From contig NZ_SDQE01000002.1 of NCBI RefSeq assembly GCF_004153455.1, positions 1 through 64,000 of the forward strand: a stretch of DNA of 64,000 bases, read 5' to 3'. A program made the translations under genes and the position numbers. The DNA comes from Allopusillimonas ginsengisoli. Lineage in GTDB: Bacteria; Pseudomonadota; Gammaproteobacteria; Burkholderiales; Burkholderiaceae_B. How positions within the stretch are numbered: position 1 is the stretch's first letter; every line of letters starts with the position of its first letter. Shown piece by piece: positions 25,083 to 33,493 of the stretch. The notes under the pieces are model-generated. The model saw only the letters and a list, made by a program, of their open reading frames with translations. It was not told the DNA's origin and made no database searches.

Positions 25083-26441
25083 TTATGGAGGCGTCGTGTT
25101 GAGCGCGATAGGCAACACGAGTCTGGCTTCAAGGCCGGAGCCATCTCGCTCCAGAAGCTCAAATGTCCCGCCGTGTCTACGCGCAATGGCATCGACAATC
25201 GACAGGCCAAGCCCGTAGCCCGGAACGTTTATATCTCCGCGCCAGAACCGATTGACGGCTTGAAGTCGACCTTCTGCATCCAGGCCTGGGCCTTCGTCAA
25301 GCACGCTGATCCGCAAAGTGCCGTGGCATTGTGTTTCGATGTGAATGGCAATGGGTGTTGTCGCAGGCGCATAGCGTATCGCATTATCAATCAGATTCGT
25401 CAGGGCAGCGAGCAAGAGGGGTCGGGCGACGCGTACCTGGCGGGATTCCGAAGCCCCTTGTACGATCACTCTATGTGCAGCATCGGCGTAGAGAGGCTGC
25501 ACCGCCTCAATCGCAGCGTACACCGCCTCAACCGGATCACTGGCCTCCATGCGGATAGGCTGGCCGTCCAACCGCGCCAACTCAAGCAATCGTTGAAGTA
25601 CATGCTGCAATTGCTGCACGCCCTGATCGGCTTTGGCCAGCGCGGCATCCAGCGTTGCGCTTTCATCGGGCCGTTGAGAAGCCAGCTTTGCCACCTGTAT
25701 GTGAGTCTTGATACCTGTTAGAGGAGTGCGCAATTCGTGCGCGGCACTATCGGTGAAGCGCCGTTCACGCACAATCGCAGCCTGCAATCGTTCAAGGAGC
25801 TGCTCAATAGTATGTACAAGCGGATGGAGTTCTACGGGCGCCTTGACCTTGGGCAGCGGGCTATCATCACCCGGACGGCGCCGCGCCAATAGAAGACGAA
25901 TACGCTCCACGGGCGCCAATCCATGAGTAATGCCTATCCAAAGCACTATCAGGCTTCCGAACAGCGCAACGACAAACGGCAACCCCGCGGACAAGATCAG
26001 TTCTTTTACCAAGTCCTCCCGGACATCGACGCTGTCTGCCGTCGCAATTCGAACATTGCCCTGGCGCAACACGTAGGTGCGCCAACGCTTGCCGCCGTAC
26101 ATATGCGTGCCAAATCCCAACGGAGCGTTGGCCAGGTCTGGGCTGCCTGCGGTACGGGCGACGGCTTCGATGACGACTTCGCCACGAACAAGACTCACCT
26201 CGCACGCCACCCCATCGCGCGCCACGACATCCAACGGTTTGTTGCCAGCCGCGGCGATGTCGCCCGATTCGGGAAACTGGGCCACCAGCCCCGCCACCAT
26301 GCGGGCGGAGGCGGCCAGGCGATTATCCAGCGCGTCGCGCAATGACTGGCGCGCATCCATGAACATCCAGCCAGCCACCGCAGCCCACAGCAGCGACAGT
26401 GCCAGGCCAATGATCAACAGAAGCCGTAGGCGCAGGCTCAC
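25083..26441 (-). CDS. Sensor histidine kinase (QseC/PmrB-like)
   Basis: A 452-residue membrane kinase: membrane segment at about residues 6-28, periplasmic sensing domain, second membrane segment at about 155-178, phosphoacceptor 'FTDSAAHELRTPLTGIKTH' (His near 245), and the ATPase domain with 'NLIDNAIRYAP' (N box) and 'GPGLDAEGR', 'GYGLGLSIVDAIARRHGG' (G boxes). It probably phosphorylates the response regulator whose gene overlaps its start by four bases. Placement next to dsb genes suggests it senses periplasmic redox or metal stress; the signal is not visible. Confidence 0.92.
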   Translation of the reverse strand: MSLRLRLLLIIGLALSLLWAAVAGWMFMDARQSLRDALDNRLAASARMVAGLVAQFPESGDIAAAGNKPLDVVARDGVACEVSLVRGEVVIEAVARTAGSPDLANAPLGFGTHMYGGKRWRTYVLRQGNVRIATADSVDVREDLVKELILSAGLPFVVALFGSLIVLWIGITHGLAPVERIRLLLARRRPGDDSPLPKVKAPVELHPLVHTIEQLLERLQAAIVRERRFTDSAAHELRTPLTGIKTHIQVAKLASQRPDESATLDAALAKADQGVQQLQHVLQRLLELARLDGQPIRMEASDPVEAVYAAIEAVQPLYADAAHRVIVQGASESRQVRVARPLLLAALTNLIDNAIRYAPATTPIAIHIETQCHGTLRISVLDEGPGLDAEGRLQAVNRFWRGDINVPGYGLGLSIVDAIARRHGGTFELLERDGSGLEARLVLPIALNTTPP

Positions 26442-27115
26442 GATTTTTCTACTTTCCCGGCGGCGCCCAGTCTGTAGCCAAGCCCCCGCACCGTTTCAAC
26501 AATGTTGTTGCCAAGCTTGCGCCGCAAATGATGAATATGGACGTTGATCGCATTGCTTTCCAGATTTTGTTCGTAGCCATAGACACTATCACAGAGCTGT
26601 TCAGCGCTCAGAATAGCTTTAGGATTCTGCAGCAATGCGCGCAACAGCGAAAGCTCCCGACGGGCCAGTGTTATCGGCTTTCCGGCGAGCGTGACCTCGC
26701 CTGTCGAGGCGCAGAAAGACAATTCCCCGTGAACCATTCGATCTTTGCTGCGCCCTGCTATCCTGCGTGTCAGCACATGCAGGCGCGCCTGCAATTCATC
26801 CAGATCGAAAGGCTTGACCAGATAGTCGTCCCCGCCGCCGAGCAAACCTTCCACACGATGGTGCAATGCGTCGCGAGCGGTAAGGATAAGAACGGGAAGG
26901 TCGCGGCCTTGGTCGCGCCAGCGGCGCAACAGGTTCATGCCGTCCTCATCGGGCAGCCCGAGATCCAGAATGCAGATATCAAAATAAGTGGTTGCAAGCG
27001 CAGCGTCCGCCAGGCTGGCAGTGCTGACATGGTCAATCGTCAGGCCATGCAGCTTCAACCCGGCCATAATACCGCTCGCCACCAAGGAATCGTCTTCGAC
27101 AAGCAAGATATGCAT
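26438..27115 (-). CDS. OmpR-family response regulator (QseB/PmrA-like)
   Basis: A 225-residue regulator. Receiver domain: acidic pocket 'LLVEDD', phospho-acceptor Asp in 'CILDLGLPDEDGMNLL' (residue 51), Thr in 'VLILTARD' and Lys in 'LVKPFDLDEL'. C-terminal winged helix: 'LARRELSLLRALLQNPKAIL' and 'NAINVHIHHLRRKL'. Its group recognises tandem CTTAAG-like half-sites, and two such boxes flank this locus (25018-25034 and 27218-27234). It precedes its kinase with an ATGA overlap. Confidence 0.93.
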   Translation of the reverse strand: MHILLVEDDSLVASGIMAGLKLHGLTIDHVSTASLADAALATTYFDICILDLGLPDEDGMNLLRRWRDQGRDLPVLILTARDALHHRVEGLLGGGDDYLVKPFDLDELQARLHVLTRRIAGRSKDRMVHGELSFCASTGEVTLAGKPITLARRELSLLRALLQNPKAILSAEQLCDSVYGYEQNLESNAINVHIHHLRRKLGNNIVETVRGLGYRLGAAGKVEKS

Positions 27116-27217
27116 TTCAAACTCCTGTCCCTTATGGCGCTACACAGTTGCTCAACGCATGGCTGTGGCAAGCAAAAAGCTTAACAGGGTTTCCAGCTTC
27201 ACTCACTCCCTCCGCTT

Positions 27218-27234
27218 CTTAATGCTGTCTTAAT
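27218..27234 (+). promoter_or_regulatory. PmrA/QseB-type response-regulator box between the two-component system and the rhodanese gene
   Basis: CTTAAT-GCTGT-CTTAAT: two identical half-sites fitting YTTAAK with a 5-base gap. It lies 103 bases before the response-regulator start and 246 before the rhodanese start, and its orientation points to the rhodanese. The remaining 27116-27479 spacer shows no gene. Confidence 0.55.
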
Positions 27235-27479
27235 CCTGGCTATTTATGGTGTCGGTAGTCTTGCGCCCTCAATCCCTGCGGCCACCTAGCGCCACAGGGA
27301 TCCTTGGGTTCCGGCATTTTCGGATGCAGCTGGCATAAAATCGAACAAACGCCGTGACGCTCATACTGTTCTATCCTATCGGCGCCACGCCAGGCATTGC
27401 CTCAATTGCCATGCGCTGAATCGCTTGACGGTCATGAGCAACGCGACGTGACCATTTGCTCCCTAAAAAGGAACATAGC

Positions 27480-28007
27480 ATGTCTCTCAAATCACTTTCA
27501 CCAGAAGCTGCCCAACAACATCAGAGCCAGGGCGCGCTGCTCGTAGACATCCGCGCCCTGGATGAGTATGCCCGTGAACACATTGCACAGGCGCGTCATA
27601 TCCCGATGGAACAGTTGATCGAAGGCGCGGCCGAACTCCATGATGCGAAGACCGTCATTTTTCATTGCCGCTCTGGCAACCGTACGCGCATGAGCGCGCA
27701 AACACTCGGCGCCAGCGTCACCGGCGACGGCTATGTGCTTGAAGGCGGCCTGGATGCATGGAAGAAAGCTGGATTTCCAGTCATATCCGATTTCTCGCAA
27801 CCGCTGGAGTTGCAGCGACAAGTCCAGATTGCCGCAGGCTCAATGATTGTGCTTGGAACAGTGTTAGGAACCATCCTTTCGCCATGGTTCCTCCTGCTTT
27901 CGGGTTTCGTCGGCGCGGGACTCGTGTTTGCAGGTATCTCTGGCTATTGCGGCCTTGCCCGCTTGCTCATGAAAATGCCGTGGAACCGGAGGCCCTCAAC
28001 AACATAA
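27480..28007 (+). CDS. Rhodanese-domain membrane protein
   Basis: A 175-residue protein: an N-terminal rhodanese domain ending in the active-site loop 'VIFHCRSGNRTRMS' (Cys near residue 62), then two hydrophobic helices ('GSMIVLGTVLGTILSPWF', 'FVGAGLVFAGISGYCGLARL') of the DUF2892 type. It would carry sulfur as a persulfide at the membrane. I chose ATG 27480 because AAGGA stands eight bases before it. Next to the thiol-redox locus and behind a response-regulator box, it may belong to the same response. Confidence 0.88.
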   Translation: MSLKSLSPEAAQQHQSQGALLVDIRALDEYAREHIAQARHIPMEQLIEGAAELHDAKTVIFHCRSGNRTRMSAQTLGASVTGDGYVLEGGLDAWKKAGFPVISDFSQPLELQRQVQIAAGSMIVLGTVLGTILSPWFLLLSGFVGAGLVFAGISGYCGLARLLMKMPWNRRPSTT

Positions 28008-28040
28008 GCGCACGCGCCTTCATTGAACGGTGTTGCCCGA

Positions 28041-28365
28041 TCACGAACTGCCGGTGTCCTCACCAGGCCAATCCTCTTCAGGAATATCCCAGTAATCGCC
28101 GTTCTCGACACCGTCGATACCGTACTGGGTCAGATAGTCGCTCAGTGCTTGACCAAACGCGTCGACGCGCGCTTCCTGCTTTATTTCGTTTACGAGCGTA
28201 GGGATAAGGCTAAACGCCGCCGCCAAACCGGCCATATGCTTGCGCCAATGGAGCGTTCTTATCAAATAGTTTGTGCTTGTCGCCGATCTTGGTGCCTTGG
28301 CGCATCGAATCCCAGGCGCCCCTCAAGGTGGTCATTACATGGTCCGGTGTGAAGATGGTTTTGTC
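28041..28365 (-). pseudogene. Unrecognised small gene, frameshifted
   Basis: Two overlapping reading frames on the minus strand appear to be one gene. The first (28365-28210) reads 'DKTIFTPDHVMTTLRGAWDS' and '...DKNAPLAQAYGRFGGG' to a stop; the second (to 28041) reads 'LIPTLVNEIKQEARVDAFGQ', 'ALSDYLTQYGIDGVENGDYW' and an acidic tail 'DIPEEDWPGEDTGSS'. A one-base slip near 28215-28225 would join them. I do not recognise the family; an acidic tail of this kind is seen in small accessory or immunity-like proteins, but that is a guess. Confidence 0.4.
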
Positions 28366-28405
28366 CTAGTTCCCTGCGCGCAAGTAGCTGTGCAGCCTAC
28401 GCATA

Positions 28406-28437
28406 GAACAAGGGCTTGCCTAAGCAAGCCCTTGTTC
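28406..28437. terminator. Strong hairpin, possible bidirectional terminator
   Basis: A perfect 14-bp stem (GAACAAGGGCTTGC and its complement) with a 4-base CTAA loop, placed between the frameshifted gene and the hemophilin-like gene. There is no clear T-run on either side, so it may be a terminator or an RNA-stabilising end. Confidence 0.55.
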
Positions 28438-28513
28438 AAGGAACATGCATCCTAGTTTTGCGGGAGCATCATGTCAGGGGATTCGGATGCAAGACCTGTG
28501 GCCAACAAAAGAT

Positions 28514-29302
28514 TTATGGGTTCTTGGTACCTCCGAATGCGGTGTCTTGATGACGGTCAGTAAACTTGACGATACCCGCAACGCCAGTGGCGCCAGTGCC
28601 AAAGAACTTGCCTTCCAACGTGCCGTTGGTACCGCCGCTGCTGGCTACGCTTACCTCTTTGGCGCCAAGCTGTACATCCTTGTCAATGGTTTTGATTGAA
28701 CCGTTGTTAAAACGAATGTCACCGCTGGAGTGGGCCGACCCTGTATCAAAGTTGGCAGTAAGCGTGCTGGTGGGCAAGGCCGAGCCGGTGTAATGGTTGA
28801 TAGATCGAATGGTGTAGCTGACGGGAGCACCGGCAGGTAGCGTGGCGGCTACGTCGCCGTTTTCCCCTACGTACCAAACAGTATGCGTATCAGGCGTTTT
28901 CGTGCCAACGGCGCCTGTTTGAGACTCCGCGCTCCATTCACCGAACCATACGTCCTGATTTCCCACTTGCGCGAAAGACCATACGCCTATGCGGCTGTGG
29001 TCTGGGCCGCGAGTGCCCGGTCGGGCTGCCATATCGGCGGCGACTTCACGGCCACTGAAGTTATAAACATCGTGATCATTAACGTACTCCGTTTGAGCAA
29101 AATGGGAGGCCGCCATGTATCTGTCTCTAAATTGTCCGTCCAACCCGACACCTGCTTTCCCATGGACTTGGACGGAGGATGGCCCGACACGTATCCCGTT
29201 TACGTCTGAGAAACTAAGTCCGGTAACGATGTCAGCCTGTGCGACACCAGCAACGCTACTGATTGCAAGCGCCAAGAACGCCTTCTTTGCATGTTTATGC
29301 AT
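28514..29302 (-). CDS. Hemophilin-like secreted haem-binding protein (Slam-dependent type)
   Basis: A 262-residue exported protein with a signal peptide ending 'AQA-D' (about residue 23) and no lipobox Cys, so it is secreted rather than lipid-anchored. Its C-terminal end ('GKFFGTGATGVAGIVKF' and 'TAFGGTKNP') is the small beta-barrel pattern shared by transferrin-binding-protein-like and Slam-dependent hemophilin proteins. The next upstream gene is a TonB-dependent receptor, the known partner type. A Fur-box-like site lies 140 bases before the start. The Slam outer-membrane exporter usually needed is not seen in the window. Family assignment rests on the C-terminal motif. Confidence 0.65.
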   Translation of the reverse strand: MHKHAKKAFLALAISSVAGVAQADIVTGLSFSDVNGIRVGPSSVQVHGKAGVGLDGQFRDRYMAASHFAQTEYVNDHDVYNFSGREVAADMAARPGTRGPDHSRIGVWSFAQVGNQDVWFGEWSAESQTGAVGTKTPDTHTVWYVGENGDVAATLPAGAPVSYTIRSINHYTGSALPTSTLTANFDTGSAHSSGDIRFNNGSIKTIDKDVQLGAKEVSVASSGGTNGTLEGKFFGTGATGVAGIVKFTDRHQDTAFGGTKNP

Positions 29303-29441
29303 AGCATTTCCTTAAAGCATTACAACAAAACAACCGTATGAAACGGCTCCTCTGAGATGCCTCAACCGGCCATTCCGCCATAGGTAAGAGAGGGGGTGTC
29401 CGGGCCCATTCAGCATGGGAGAAGCACGGTCAATTTTATTT

Positions 29442-29460
29442 GCTAATGATTATCGTTTGC
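29442..29460. promoter_or_regulatory. Fur-box-like site upstream of the hemophilin-like gene
   Basis: GCTAATGATTATCGTTTGC matches 14 of 19 positions of the Fur consensus GATAATGATAATCATTATC. It lies in the 277-base gap between the receptor stop and the hemophilin-like start, suggesting iron repression of the latter. Confidence 0.6.
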
Positions 29461-29579
29461 AATAAAAAGAAGGGGCACCTGTCAGATCCGACAGGTTTTG
29501 GGATGCAATCGCTATGCCTGTATGCCTCCCACCATCCCAGCGCGGGAAAGAAAGAAGGCGTGGCAACGTATTGAAAGGC

Positions 29580-32144
29580 TTAGAATTTGACGGTGACGCT
29601 CCCGCGTATAGTCCGGCCCGGCGCCGGCATCAACGCCGCGTTGATGGCATCCATGTAATAGCGATCCGTCACGTTATCAACCGCCACATCGAAGGTGGTG
29701 TGTTTGTTGAGTTTGTAGCTGGCGTACGCATCAACCAGCAGGTAAGGCCTCCACAACGACGGCTGCACGCCGCCTGAACCTATGTTTTTGCCAATGCTCT
29801 CAGCAAAACGGCTACCCACATAGTTGGCGCGTGAGCCCACAGTGAGTTTTCTTTCTAGCAGGCGCGCACCGATGTTTGCGGTGACGGTGTTGCGAGGCGG
29901 AATTTGCTGAAGCGAGTAACTATGCGCGAGCCCACCCCTGCTGCACAAAGGATCATTACCATGTAACACACCAGGGGGTGCGCAGAACATGATCTGCGTG
30001 TAATGATTCCAGGCGAGGCCGCCAAAGTATTTGCCCGTGTCGTATTCCGCCGAAAGCTCAAAGCCGCGCATTTTGGCAAAATCCAGATTGACACGGCCAA
30101 GCACGGAAACGATCCGTGTGCCGCGCCGAGTTACAGAGGCAAAGGGAAGCGCCGCTCGCGTCAGATATCCATCAATGTAGTTGTCAAAGTACGCAGCATG
30201 AAAACGCAGCTTATCCCCATTCATCAAGAAACTGTTCTTAAAGTAATTAAGCCCGATTTCGAGGTTTCTTGCTTTTTCAAAATGCACGGGATTCTGGTCA
30301 ACCGCATAGTAGAACGACGTGCCGGCCAGAGACTCAAATATGCTGGGTGCACGAATTACCCTGCCATACTTGGTATAGAGCTGTAAACCACCGAGCGGCT
30401 CTACCATCACGGTGGCCATGGGCGACCAACCCGTATCGCCGCGTTTGAAAGAAGGGTTCCCAAAATTGGCAGCGTCCTTGGTGACGAATTTTGAGTAGCG
30501 CGCACTCGCATTGATGGCGAGCCGATCTATGGGTTTCCATTCAAGCCCGGTGAAACCACTGACCTCTTCACGCCAGCCCTCCCGAGGATAATTGAATTCA
30601 TATCTGGCGATGAACCAGTCGCCATCCACCCCTTTGGGAAAACCAGTGTCCTCGCGAACGAACGTACCACCCAGGTTGATAGTGAGGCCGCCCAGCGCAG
30701 TCAGCACCTGAGACGTATTGGCCGCTGTGATACCCCGCCTTTTTGAACCGATCCACTGAAAGAATGGGCCAATGTTTTTACCCACTACAGTGTGGGACGG
30801 ATCGCCGACCTGGCGCTGTCGAACTAGATCCATCGCGTTGATCCGGTTATCTATGACAGTTTGGTATGCATCAATACTCAGATCAATCACATCCTGATCC
30901 AATGGCTTCCATCGGAATCGGGCAGTGTAAGTATCAAGATCTACGGAACTGAGCCAACTCTGATAAGGCCTGCCCCAAAGCCGCGAGCTAAGCATTGTGC
31001 CGTAATCGCTCTCGTAGTTTCTGATGCCTAGTTCCAGCGTACGATCCGCCCCCAGCTTGGCTGTGGCCTTTACCATCCACGACGTGTTATCAAACGAGGT
31101 ATTGAGAATTTCTTCGCCTGCCATGTATTCGCTGAGACCCAGATTTTCCAGCCGGGTCGCTCCGTACTCACTGGTTGTCGATATCACACTGGGGGGACCT
31201 CCACCTCGTGTGCCCGCGTGGTAGTTTCCATTCTTGCGCCGTGCATACGCCGCAACCAGATCGAGATAGTCAGTCACGGCGGCTACCGCTATGCTGCCTG
31301 AACCACCCGTGGGTTTGAAGAGCGCTGGCCGGCTCAACCCTTCGCTATCAAATGCAGTATGCAGGGGGAACGGTTGGCCGTCGCGGTCCCTTCCACTCGC
31401 CCGCCACCAATCCCATCCACCATCGGTGCCTGGTTCGGGCACCGGAGAACTGTTTGTGTTGAGACCGCCCTTTAGCCGTATTCCGTACCACTCGCCCGGC
31501 AATAAAATGTCCTGTACGACGAGGGTAGACGCGCGCACCACTCCCCCTGTGGCGCCGGTGGCATCTGCCTTTGAACTCAAGCCTTTCTCGATGGATACCG
31601 AGCTGATGAAGTCGGGATCAATATAGCTGCGAGGCGTTGCGCCGTTGTATCCCTGCCAGATGGCGGTTTCCTGCGTAGCGCCGTCGACAATGAAAGGCAC
31701 CCTGCCTTGGCCCTGCATGCCGCGGATGTTGACATCCACGGCGCCCGAGTTGCGGCTGTCGCCATTCATCACCCCAGGAATGCCTGTCAAGAAATCGCCC
31801 ACAGAAGTACCGCGAAATCGTTCGATTTGCTCGCCCGAAAGATAAGTGCTGGATCCAGCTGTTCGATACGGAACGTCAACGGGGTTTAACCTGCCCCGCT
31901 CTGCCACGGAAATCGTGCCAAGCGTGAATACCCCGTCTGCGGCGACCGGCGTGGGGCTTGAATCCTTGCGATTGTTTTTTGGCTGTGAAACCTGACCATA
32001 AGCACTGGACAACATAGCCATGGACACGAAGGTTGAACTGATCAGCGTGACCATCGGGTGCCGCTTGAAAAGCTTGCCTGTTCGTACAGTCGAGCGCCGG
32101 CGCCCGCAGCGCTGCGCTGCGGTGAAACTGCAGTGTGATTTCAT
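29580..32144 (-). CDS. TonB-dependent outer-membrane receptor, probably for haem/haem carrier
   Basis: An 854-residue outer-membrane protein. A signal region with a long basic lead and 'MVTLISSTFVSMAMLSSAYG', a plug domain ('TYLSGEQIERFRGTSVGDFL', 'DVNIRGMQGQGRVPFIVDGA', 'SSVSIEKGLSSKADATGATG') and a 22-strand barrel ending in the family's terminal Phe ('TIRGSVTVKF'). Import through it needs TonB. Next to the hemophilin-like gene it is probably that protein's receptor. The start is uncertain: 32144 has a weak GGGG ahead; the Met 30 codons inside begins the hydrophobic part. Confidence 0.88.
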   Translation of the reverse strand: MKSHCSFTAAQRCGRRRSTVRTGKLFKRHPMVTLISSTFVSMAMLSSAYGQVSQPKNNRKDSSPTPVAADGVFTLGTISVAERGRLNPVDVPYRTAGSSTYLSGEQIERFRGTSVGDFLTGIPGVMNGDSRNSGAVDVNIRGMQGQGRVPFIVDGATQETAIWQGYNGATPRSYIDPDFISSVSIEKGLSSKADATGATGGVVRASTLVVQDILLPGEWYGIRLKGGLNTNSSPVPEPGTDGGWDWWRASGRDRDGQPFPLHTAFDSEGLSRPALFKPTGGSGSIAVAAVTDYLDLVAAYARRKNGNYHAGTRGGGPPSVISTTSEYGATRLENLGLSEYMAGEEILNTSFDNTSWMVKATAKLGADRTLELGIRNYESDYGTMLSSRLWGRPYQSWLSSVDLDTYTARFRWKPLDQDVIDLSIDAYQTVIDNRINAMDLVRQRQVGDPSHTVVGKNIGPFFQWIGSKRRGITAANTSQVLTALGGLTINLGGTFVREDTGFPKGVDGDWFIARYEFNYPREGWREEVSGFTGLEWKPIDRLAINASARYSKFVTKDAANFGNPSFKRGDTGWSPMATVMVEPLGGLQLYTKYGRVIRAPSIFESLAGTSFYYAVDQNPVHFEKARNLEIGLNYFKNSFLMNGDKLRFHAAYFDNYIDGYLTRAALPFASVTRRGTRIVSVLGRVNLDFAKMRGFELSAEYDTGKYFGGLAWNHYTQIMFCAPPGVLHGNDPLCSRGGLAHSYSLQQIPPRNTVTANIGARLLERKLTVGSRANYVGSRFAESIGKNIGSGGVQPSLWRPYLLVDAYASYKLNKHTTFDVAVDNVTDRYYMDAINAALMPAPGRTIRGSVTVKF

Positions 32145-32334
32145 CTAATCCCCGTTTTGCTTGATTGGCTCCGGCACGCGCATATAGCTCATTGATCTTC
32201 TGGATGCCGGCTGCCGCTTAAAACGCACGGGTGTAGAAATTTTCCGTGTCTTTTAGGACGGGGACTATCGAAACTTACTTTTGTGCTTTGATGACGCTCC
32301 ACTCTGGTGGAGGCAATGATGTGGAGGTTCACAG

Positions 32335-32673
32335 AGCACCCTTGTTGCGAAGCTGGGAGTGGGCTATTTGCCCGAAAGCCGTGATGTGTTTCCGACAGTG
32401 ACCGTGCGCCAGAATCTCGAACTCGGAATTAAAGACACACGTAGTCCGAACAGATGGTCGATCGGAGATATGTACAATTTCTTTCCCCGTCTCAAAGAGC
32501 GGGAAGACACAGCAGCTGGGGTACTATCGGGCGGCGAACAGCAGATGCTTACGCTATGCCGTACGTTGATGGGTGACCCTGATATGATGGGCCATGGCAG
32601 TATTGTGTTCCATGGCAATGCAGAAGCGCTGGCGAGTAACCACGCGATGCGCAAAGAATGGTTGGAAGTGTAA
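32335..32673 (+). pseudogene. livF: LivF-type ABC ATPase fragment
   Basis: The frame reads 'LGVGYLPESRDVFPTVTVRQ' (Q-loop region), then the signature 'LSGGEQQMLTLCRTLMGDPD', and then jumps to the C-terminal 'MGHGSIVFHGNAEALASN' and 'RKEWLEV'. The Walker A part and, by an in-frame internal deletion, the Walker B 'DEP' segment are both missing. It is a dead relic of a branched-chain amino-acid transporter ATPase. Bases 32145-32334 before it hold no recognisable gene. Confidence 0.8.
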
Positions 32674-32716
32674 TCAAGCAAGCGCCCCCCCGCTTATGCG
32701 ACACGAGCGCCAGCCA

Positions 32717-33493
32717 TCACGCCATGGCCTGACCGCCGTTCACGTCTAGCGAAACGCCTGTGATGAAGGCCGCATCATCTGACGCCAAGAAAGCAACAAT
32801 GCCAGCAATATCGTCGACGCCGGCATGACGCCGCAGCGGTATTTCAGACACAATCTGGTCACGCTCCGCGGCGCTACGGCGCTCAGCCCACAAACCGCTA
32901 GTGCGAGGCGTCAACACTACACCGGGGCAAATGCAGTTCACAGTAATGCCCTCGGGGCCATACTCCATAGCGAGCTGACGAGTCAGGGCCGAGATTGCTC
33001 CCTTAGCTGCTGCGTAGTTCGGACCAGCGATCAGGCTACCGTAACGCCCTGCTTTCGAGCCGTAGTTGATGATTCGGCCAGAACCGACGCGTTGCATCAG
33101 CGGCAGCGCGGCACGGCACGCCCACACCGCCCCCATTAGATTCAGCCCCATCACCCGCTGCCAGTCTTCATCCGTTTCTTCGGCAAAACGATACGGTGTG
33201 TGCAACGAACCGCCCGCATTATTGACCAGTACATCCAAACGTCCCGTAGCGTCAAATGCGCGCTGTATGGCTTGAGCAATTTCTGCTTCTTGGCCAGAGT
33301 CAGCCTGGATTGCCGACACCTGCAGTTTCATACGCCCAGCCTCCTGAACAACTTCGTCCAGGGCGCGTGCATCACGGTCGGAAATCCACACCTGCATCCC
33401 TTCCTGTGCGAGCCGCAGGGCCGTTGCTTTCCCGATCCCCGCGCCCGCAGCCGTCAGAAACACTGTTTTTCCACTCAAACCCCGCATGTTCAT
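32717..33493 (-). CDS. SDR-family oxidoreductase
   Basis: A 258-residue classical short-chain dehydrogenase: 'LTAAGAGIGKATALRLAQEG' (cofactor motif), 'VNNAGG', 'YGSKAGRYGSLIAGPNYAAA' with the catalytic Tyr followed by K three residues on, and 'ITGVSLDVNGGQAMA'. Its start overlaps the Bug receptor stop by four bases, so it ends the catabolic operon that begins with the thiamine-diphosphate enzyme. Substrate unknown. Confidence 0.9.
   Translation of the reverse strand: MNMRGLSGKTVFLTAAGAGIGKATALRLAQEGMQVWISDRDARALDEVVQEAGRMKLQVSAIQADSGQEAEIAQAIQRAFDATGRLDVLVNNAGGSLHTPYRFAEETDEDWQRVMGLNLMGAVWACRAALPLMQRVGSGRIINYGSKAGRYGSLIAGPNYAAAKGAISALTRQLAMEYGPEGITVNCICPGVVLTPRTSGLWAERRSAAERDQIVSEIPLRRHAGVDDIAGIVAFLASDDAAFITGVSLDVNGGQAMA

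Noticed and set aside
28883-29209. Plus-strand frames opposite the hemophilin-like gene
   Set aside because: They lack ribosome-binding sites and domains and are shadows of the minus-strand gene with its signal peptide.
32145-32334. Fur box before the TonB receptor
   Set aside because: No stretch reached even a moderate match to the consensus; the only good match is at 29442.
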